Shown piece after piece: positions 59,057 through 64,000 of a DNA stretch of 64,000 bases. A model generated the notes under the pieces. It was not told the DNA's origin. It did not search any database and saw only the letters and a program-made list of their open reading frames with translations. Numbering within the stretch: the first letter of the stretch is position 1; every line of letters starts with the position of its first letter. The stretch spans positions 186,001 to 250,000 of the forward strand of contig CAXBAF010000002.1 of NCBI GenBank assembly GCA_963973795.1, read 5' to 3'. This DNA is from UBA1926 sp002337215. GTDB taxonomy: Bacteria; Planctomycetota; Phycisphaerae; Phycisphaerales; UBA1924. Position numbers and translations under genes: made by a program.

Positions 59057-61327
59057 GTGGCTTGCGACACGCAGACTGTCTATGGAACCCGCCCCGTCGT
59101 GCTGAACACCGCCCGGCTGGTCGGCCTCGGTGCGATCGCGATCGCGGGGCTCGCCTCCGGCACACTCGGCAACAGCCACGCGAGCGGCCCCGCCCTCGTC
59201 TCGGCGATCGCCGGTTCGGCGTTGGCGCAGCCCGCCGAGGAGGACCGGTCCCCCGAGGAACTGCTCTCCAACTTCATCCACTTCGTGAAGATCGCGCGGT
59301 TCGATGTCGCGGCGGGCGAGGCAGCGGCCCTTTTGGACACCGGGCTGACCGAGGAAGAGTTTGTCGATCTTGTTGATGAATCGGGCGAGCTTGATCGCTT
59401 CCAGTCGGCGATCGCCCAGGCGTTGCGCGTCGACGGCCTCGAGCAGATCGCCGGTGAACTCAACGCGATGTACCGCAACGGGCAGCTCAAGCGGGCCCGC
59501 AACCCCGACCAGATCGCGCGCAACATCGACCTGCTGGGCGGGAACGTCGGCGAGGCGCTCTTCGCCCGTTCGAGGCTCAACGCCGCGGGCGAGTACGCCG
59601 CGCCCCAGCTCCTCGAAGCCCTGATCGGGGGCGGTCCCGCGGCGCAGCGGGCCCGCGTGCAGCAGGTGCTCATCGAGATGGGCAGGCAGTCCGTCGCCCC
59701 GCTGAGCGAGGCGCTGACCGGTCTCGAGTCCCCCTCGGCTCGCGAACGGATCCTGGATGTCCTCGCCGCGATCCGCTACCCGGCGGCGCTCCCGGCGATT
59801 CTCACCGTCTACAACTCGACCGACTCGGACGCGGTCCGCGCGGCCGCGGCCCGCGCGGTTGACGCGATCGGCGGTTCGCTCGACGACGCGCCGTCGGCGG
59901 TCTACGCCCAGCTCGCCGAGGGGTATTACACCCACCGCGAAGAGCTCACGAGCTTCCCCGGAGAGCCCTTCCAGCTCGCCTGGACCGTCACGCCGGGTCA
60001 GGGCCTGACGATGCGGGCCGTCCCCAGCGAGATCTTCCACGAATCCATGGCGCTCCGGATGGCGGAGCGTTCGCTCCGACTCGACCCGACCTCGCAGGAC
60101 ACCCTGGCGCTCTGGATCGCCTCGGCGTTCCGGCGCGAGATCGAGGCCGAGGGTCTGGAGTACGTCGATGAGGTCTACCCCCGCGAGGCGATGTACTTCG
60201 CGGTCGCGGGCGGTCCTGATATCTCGCAGCGCGTGCTTGCACGGGCGATCGAGACGCGCGACACGCCGCTCGCCCTCCGCGCCATCGAGGCGATCGAGAG
60301 CACCGCGGGCGTCGCCTCGCTGACCGGCGTCGAGGGCGAACGCCGGGCGCTCGTTGATGCGCTCGGGTTCCATTCACGCCGGGTGCAGCTCGACGCGGCG
60401 CTCGCGATCGCGGCGGCCCAGCCGACCAGCGAGTTCGCGGGTGCCGAGCGCGTCGTCCCGATCCTCGCCAGCGCGATCCGCGACGCGGGCTCGCGGTACG
60501 CGATCGTGCTGACGGGCTCCGACCGCGAGGAGTACGACCGGGTGACCGATCAGCTCGTCGCGGAGGGCTACGACGTTCTCCCGCCGGCGACAGACGGCAT
60601 CAAGGACATCGCCTCGGCGATCGCCGAGGCCCCCGGCATCGACCTGATCGTCGCGTCGCTCCCGGGTGACCGCGCCGTGTCGGCTCACGACGAGGCCCGC
60701 GTCGAGCCCCGCCTCGCCGCGGCGCCGATGCTGATCCTCGGGAGCTCGGCCGACACGGGAGACCTCGAGCGTCGGTTCGGCCGCGATCAGACCGTCATGA
60801 TCCGCCGCAACGCGATCGACACCGAGCAGTTCGCCGAAGCGGTGGGCCAGCTCGTTGACCGGGCGCAGGGCGGACGGATCGACGAATCGGAAGCCCGGGC
60901 GTACTCCGGTGCGGCGCTCTCGGCGTTGCGCGATCTCGCGGTCGGCCGCAACGCCGTGCTGCGGGTCGAGGACGCCGCGATGCCCCTGATCGCCGCGATC
61001 GCGGACGCACGGGGTGAGAACGCGGTCAATATCGGCGAGGTGCTGTCCTATATGGATCAGCCGAGGGCGCAGGTCGCGCTCGCGGACGCCGCTCTGGACG
61101 CCTCGGGCTCGACCCAGCTCGAGCTGCTCGATCGTGTCGCGTCGGCGGCGCGTCGGTTCGGCAACAACCTCGAGCCGCGTCAGGTCAACGGCGTGATGCG
61201 ACTGGCGCGTTCGGACGACGACGCGACCGCGATCGCGGCGGCGACCGTCGCGGGAGCGCTCTCGCTGCCCAACAGCGAACTCGTCCCGCTCATCACGGGC
61301 GGCGACGCGGAACGCGCGGGGCGGTAA
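59057..61327 (+). CDS. Large exported HEAT-repeat-like protein with an embedded receiver-like segment
   Basis: A 756-aa protein. The start is GTG at 59057, supported by AGGAG 7 bases upstream; a TTG at 59003 lies inside the repeat array. The signal-like region (LVGLGAIAIAGLASGTLG, then ALVSAIAGSALAQ-PA) points to export. Helical repeats make up residues about 70-330 and 610-756 (LLEALIGGGPAAQRARVQQV; ALPAILTVYNSTDSDAVRAA; ALADAALDASGSTQLELLD), like HEAT repeats. Between about 480 and 605 is a segment YAIVLTGSDREEYDRVTDQL, then IDLIVASLPGDRAVSAHDEA and APMLILGSSADTGDLERRFG, with the strand-helix order of a receiver domain but lacking its acidic pair. The role is unknown; protein binding is likely. 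Confidence 0.7.
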   Translation: MACDTQTVYGTRPVVLNTARLVGLGAIAIAGLASGTLGNSHASGPALVSAIAGSALAQPAEEDRSPEELLSNFIHFVKIARFDVAAGEAAALLDTGLTEEEFVDLVDESGELDRFQSAIAQALRVDGLEQIAGELNAMYRNGQLKRARNPDQIARNIDLLGGNVGEALFARSRLNAAGEYAAPQLLEALIGGGPAAQRARVQQVLIEMGRQSVAPLSEALTGLESPSARERILDVLAAIRYPAALPAILTVYNSTDSDAVRAAAARAVDAIGGSLDDAPSAVYAQLAEGYYTHREELTSFPGEPFQLAWTVTPGQGLTMRAVPSEIFHESMALRMAERSLRLDPTSQDTLALWIASAFRREIEAEGLEYVDEVYPREAMYFAVAGGPDISQRVLARAIETRDTPLALRAIEAIESTAGVASLTGVEGERRALVDALGFHSRRVQLDAALAIAAAQPTSEFAGAERVVPILASAIRDAGSRYAIVLTGSDREEYDRVTDQLVAEGYDVLPPATDGIKDIASAIAEAPGIDLIVASLPGDRAVSAHDEARVEPRLAAAPMLILGSSADTGDLERRFGRDQTVMIRRNAIDTEQFAEAVGQLVDRAQGGRIDESEARAYSGAALSALRDLAVGRNAVLRVEDAAMPLIAAIADARGENAVNIGEVLSYMDQPRAQVALADAALDASGSTQLELLDRVASAARRFGNNLEPRQVNGVMRLARSDDDATAIAAATVAGALSLPNSELVPLITGGDAERAGR

Positions 61328-61474
61328 GCCGGCAGCGGTTGATCAATCCGGGTTTTCTGGCAGTGCGCGGGCGAGCGTCCGAGAACTTTGTCAGTCCGTC
61401 GTTTCGACCGGCGCGTCGCGGGCTGCGGCATTGTTCACTCAACCGGTGCGGTCGCTCGGACCGATGATCCTTGC

Positions 61475-61747
61475 GTGAAACGCGGCTCGTACATCCTGAA
61501 AACGCGGAGGCCGGCGATGGCGCTCGGCGTCTTCGTTCTCTTCGCGGGCATGCTCTTCTGGACCAAGCTCCGGCTGGTGAGCGATATCCCGAGGTCGGCC
61601 TACGCCGTCCCGAAGGAACTCGCGAACAGGCCCGTCACCCCGCCTGAGACCTCGCCCGATTCCGCGGCCAACGTCGCCGATGACGAGCTCGAGCGCGATG
61701 GTGAAGCCGAGGCCGACGCGGCGCTTCACGACAACGACAACGACTGA
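61475..61747 (+). CDS. Small single-pass membrane protein
   Basis: About 90 aa from GTG 61475 (MKRGSYILKTRRPAMALGVF); ATG 61517 is an alternative, and the frame is open from 61388. One membrane helix (MALGVFVLFAGMLFWTKLRL, about residues 15-34) is followed by an extracytoplasmic tail rich in Pro, Asp and Glu (ETSPDSAANVADDELERDGE, ending DNDND). There is no good ribosome binding site, so the start is uncertain. It lies between the HEAT-like gene and the secretin gene on the same strand and might belong with the secretin, but nothing in the sequence proves it. Confidence 0.5.
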   Translation: MKRGSYILKTRRPAMALGVFVLFAGMLFWTKLRLVSDIPRSAYAVPKELANRPVTPPETSPDSAANVADDELERDGEAEADAALHDNDND

Positions 61748-62041
61748 CCCACGGCTCCGCCGGTGCCTGATCGTCCCGGTGGGCGATGCCGTGCGCGTTG
61801 CAGACCAACCGGGCTCGGCGAGCCGGCGGCGCGGGGATCACACCCAAACAGGTGCGGCACCGATTGCGTGCTCGGACCAACAAACTCGGCGTAACCCGCA
61901 TTCTCGGAAAAGTTCGCACGGCTCTCGGACGACATAGGCGAAGCCGGAGCGTCGGCGATCCATCGCCGGCGGCGGTCCCGGTCTGTCTGGGCCGGTCCAT
62001 CGGGGCCGGTCGATCGGGACAGGTGGAAGAAAGGACGATTC

Positions 62042-64000
62042 ATGCTCCGAGAGTTCGGTCCAGCCCCGAGAGAGACACGACGCCTGAGCGGCCGGGCGCT
62101 GATTGCCTCGCTCGCCCTTTGCGTCGCATCCACCTTCACGGCTGGCGTCGCGACGGCGCAGAACACCGCGGAGGAATCGAAGAGCGACGACGACACCAGT
62201 GCCCGGTCCATCGACGAGTTGTTCGAAGCGATCAGAGCGGACGAAGAAGCCGAGTTCCCCGCGCCGATCCCCCACGAGACCGACCCCGCGGAGATCAGTC
62301 AGTGGCAGTCGTACATGAAGATGATCGAGAACATGCCGTCGATGCGCGGCTGGGCACAGGGCGAACTGCCCCCCGGCACGCCCACCGATGGGCCCGGCGC
62401 GACGGTCCCCGTCAACGGCCTGGTCATCGGGCCCGACGGGACGGTCATCCGCGAGCAGCCCGGGACTGAGACCGGAACCGGAAGCACCGCCGCGAATCCC
62501 GTCGCTGGTCAGAACGCGCCGCCCAGCGGTCGGCCGCAGAACGCCCCGAGAAGCACGGGGATCTTCCGGGGCGAGGTCGCCGTCGATGAGTTCGACCTCG
62601 TCGACCTGCACGTCAACAACGAGGACCTCGGGCAGGTGCTCCGCCTGCTGAGCATGCAGAGCCGGCGGAACGTGATCTCGAGCCGGGAGGTCAACGCGAG
62701 CATCACCGCCGATCTCTACGGCGTGACGTTCTACGAGGCCCTCGACGCGATCCTGCACGTCAACGGATTCGGGTACCGCGAGCAGGGCAACTTCATCTAT
62801 GTCTACACGCTCGACGAGCTCGAGCAGATCGCCTCGGCGTCGCGGCAGCAGATGACCAGGGTCATCGAACTCAACTACCTCAACGCCGTCGACGCGGCCC
62901 GGTTCGCCGCCCCGCTGCTCAGCGAGGTGGGCGTCATCACGACTCCCAACGAATCGGCGGACTTCCTGATCCCCGACGACGCGCCGGTCGGCAAGGACAC
63001 CTACGCGAACACCGCGCGGATGGTCATCCACGACTTCGAAGAGAACATCGACGAGATCGCCGGGCTCGTCCGCACGCTCGACACGAGGCCCACGCAGGTG
63101 CTCGTCGAGGCGACGATCCTGCAAGCGCAGATCAACGAGGAGAACGCCTTCGGCGTGGACTTCTCGCTGATCGGCGATCTGGAGTTCACCGAGTTCCTCA
63201 ACCCCCTCGCGGCGGCGAACAACCTGATCGGCGGGCGGGGCACCTCGCTCATCGGGGGCGTCGAGCAGGACACGAGCTTCCCCGGCGCCGACGGCGAGAG
63301 CCGGGCGCTCACAACCAGCGTCGGCAACGTGAGCGGCAAGGCCTCGCTCAAGGCGGGCATCATCGACGAGGACGTCGCGGTCTTCCTGCGTGTGCTCGAC
63401 GAGGTCACCGACGTCACCGTCATCTCGAACCCCAAGGTGCTCACGCTCAACCGCCAGGCGGCGCGGGTGCTCGTCGGCACGCGGGTGGGCTTCCTGAACA
63501 CCACGACCACGCAGACCGCGACGACGCAGACCGTCGAATTCCTCGACACCGGTACGCAGCTGCACATCCGTCCGTTCGTCAGCAGCGACAGCCTGATCCG
63601 CCTTGAGGTCAAGCCCCAGGTCTCGTCGGCGAGCCTCCGCGAGTCGGTCACCCAGACCGGCCAAGCCGTGACGATCCCCGACGAGGACACCACCGAACTG
63701 GTCACCAACCTGCTCGTGCGGGACGGGCAGACCGTCGTGCTGGGCGGGCTGTTCACCGAATCGACGTCGTACACCCGCCGGCAGGTCCCTTTCCTGGGCG
63801 ACATCCCGCTCATCGGGGCGGCCTTCAAGGGCCAGGACGACGCCATCGTCCGCAACGAGATCATCTTCATGATCACACCGTCCGTCGTGGACGATGCCGT
63901 GCTCACGCTCGAGGGCGAGCGGGCGCAGGACTTCGTCGAGCAGGCCCGCGTCGGCTCGCGTGAGGGGCTGCTGCCCTGGAGCCGGGAGCGGCAGGTCGGG
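62042..64000 (+). CDS. Secretin (type II secretion GspD / type IV pilus PilQ family), 3' end beyond window
   Basis: At least 653 aa, still open at the right edge. The ATG at 62042 follows AAAGGACGATTC and starts a signal peptide (GRALIASLALCVASTFTAGV, cleavage near ATAQ-NT). After a low-complexity Pro/Gly/Thr-rich linker (about 80-165) comes an N0/STN-like domain (VDLHVNNEDLGQVLRLLSMQ, residues about 183-260). An N1-like domain follows (VIELNYLNAVDAARFAAPLL), then the secretin domain: VLVEATILQAQINEENAFGV, VISNPKVLTLNRQAARVLVG, VTNLLVRDGQTVVLGGLFTE, VPFLGDIPLIGAAFKG and NEIIFMITPSVV. It forms a large outer-membrane pore. Which system it serves is not shown. Confidence 0.9.
   Translation, partial: MLREFGPAPRETRRLSGRALIASLALCVASTFTAGVATAQNTAEESKSDDDTSARSIDELFEAIRADEEAEFPAPIPHETDPAEISQWQSYMKMIENMPSMRGWAQGELPPGTPTDGPGATVPVNGLVIGPDGTVIREQPGTETGTGSTAANPVAGQNAPPSGRPQNAPRSTGIFRGEVAVDEFDLVDLHVNNEDLGQVLRLLSMQSRRNVISSREVNASITADLYGVTFYEALDAILHVNGFGYREQGNFIYVYTLDELEQIASASRQQMTRVIELNYLNAVDAARFAAPLLSEVGVITTPNESADFLIPDDAPVGKDTYANTARMVIHDFEENIDEIAGLVRTLDTRPTQVLVEATILQAQINEENAFGVDFSLIGDLEFTEFLNPLAAANNLIGGRGTSLIGGVEQDTSFPGADGESRALTTSVGNVSGKASLKAGIIDEDVAVFLRVLDEVTDVTVISNPKVLTLNRQAARVLVGTRVGFLNTTTTQTATTQTVEFLDTGTQLHIRPFVSSDSLIRLEVKPQVSSASLRESVTQTGQAVTIPDEDTTELVTNLLVRDGQTVVLGGLFTESTSYTRRQVPFLGDIPLIGAAFKGQDDAIVRNEIIFMITPSVVDDAVLTLEGERAQDFVEQARVGSREGLLPWSRERQVG

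Noticed and set aside
61838..63664. A 608-codon open frame on the minus strand opposite the secretin
   Set aside because: Secretin motifs are unmistakable on the plus strand; the minus frame has the usual Val/Asp/Arg/Gly shadow composition.

Overview
The window is GC-rich and densely coded on both strands. It looks like the chromosome of a planctomycete, most likely of the class Phycisphaerae. The main clue is a set of five secreted proteins that end in a paired EF-hand-like module ('GVLDLADI..F..AF', then a terminal Gly-Cys-Pro). Such C-termini are typical of Phycisphaera-type genomes. Two further secreted proteins end in a PEP-CTERM-like tail (Pro-x-Pro-Gly, hydrophobic stretch, Arg cluster). 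The presence of lpxB, a secretin and an ExbB/TolQ-type protein indicates a cell with an outer membrane. This assignment comes from recognising families, not from a database search.

Layout. 1-4.8 kb: end of an FkbM-type methyltransferase, a ZntB-like metal transporter, a DUF4114-like PEP-CTERM protein and an ABC exporter. 4.8-7.4 kb: two dockerin-type proteins, one an M43 metalloprotease. 7.4-10 kb: tRNA-Gln(CUG), a small unknown gene and two unknown genes, one a degenerate ClpP/NfeD-like protein. 10-13.4 kb: a tight run of glycosyltransferase, BshC-like protein and lipoprotein binding protein. 13.7-17.6 kb: two more dockerin-type proteins, one a trypsin-like protease. 17.7-29.8 kb: an unknown protein, an S9 peptidase, a PilZ-like gene broken by a frameshift, a BshB1-like deacetylase, a secreted Gfo/Idh/MocA protein, a lipoprotein, a Dus enzyme, the fifth dockerin-type protein and a DUF5916 outer-membrane protein.

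30-46 kb is mainly housekeeping and signalling: cyclodeaminase, a SpoIIE-type phosphatase, a YkgJ-type protein, a second ABC exporter, a zinc-ribbon protein, the minus-strand run ispA-dxs-nadK, an orphan ExbB/MotA-type channel, ptsN, rsmB, a histidine kinase overlapping a response regulator-XRE fusion, and lpxB. 45.4-55.6 kb: a predicted PD-(D/E)XK protein, an AgcS symporter, a 913-residue coiled-coil lipoprotein, an RNase HII-like gene overlapping ribD, a membrane protein and a YgfZ-like protein. 55.7-64 kb: an M42 aminopeptidase, a second PEP-CTERM protein, an HTH-receiver protein whose phospho-acceptor Asp is replaced by Asn, a large secreted HEAT-repeat-like protein, a small membrane protein and a secretin that runs off the end.

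The most unusual non-coding signal is a family of seven hairpins in two clusters (about 39.71-39.88 kb and 53.69-53.88 kb). All share the fixed head GGTGCC(A/G). Their stems differ in sequence but stay paired, and most carry an interruption at the same stem position. They resemble REP/BIME elements. A second is a set of four 14-bp tandem repeats just upstream of the HEAT-like gene. No CRISPR array, insertion sequence, integrase or prophage was seen.
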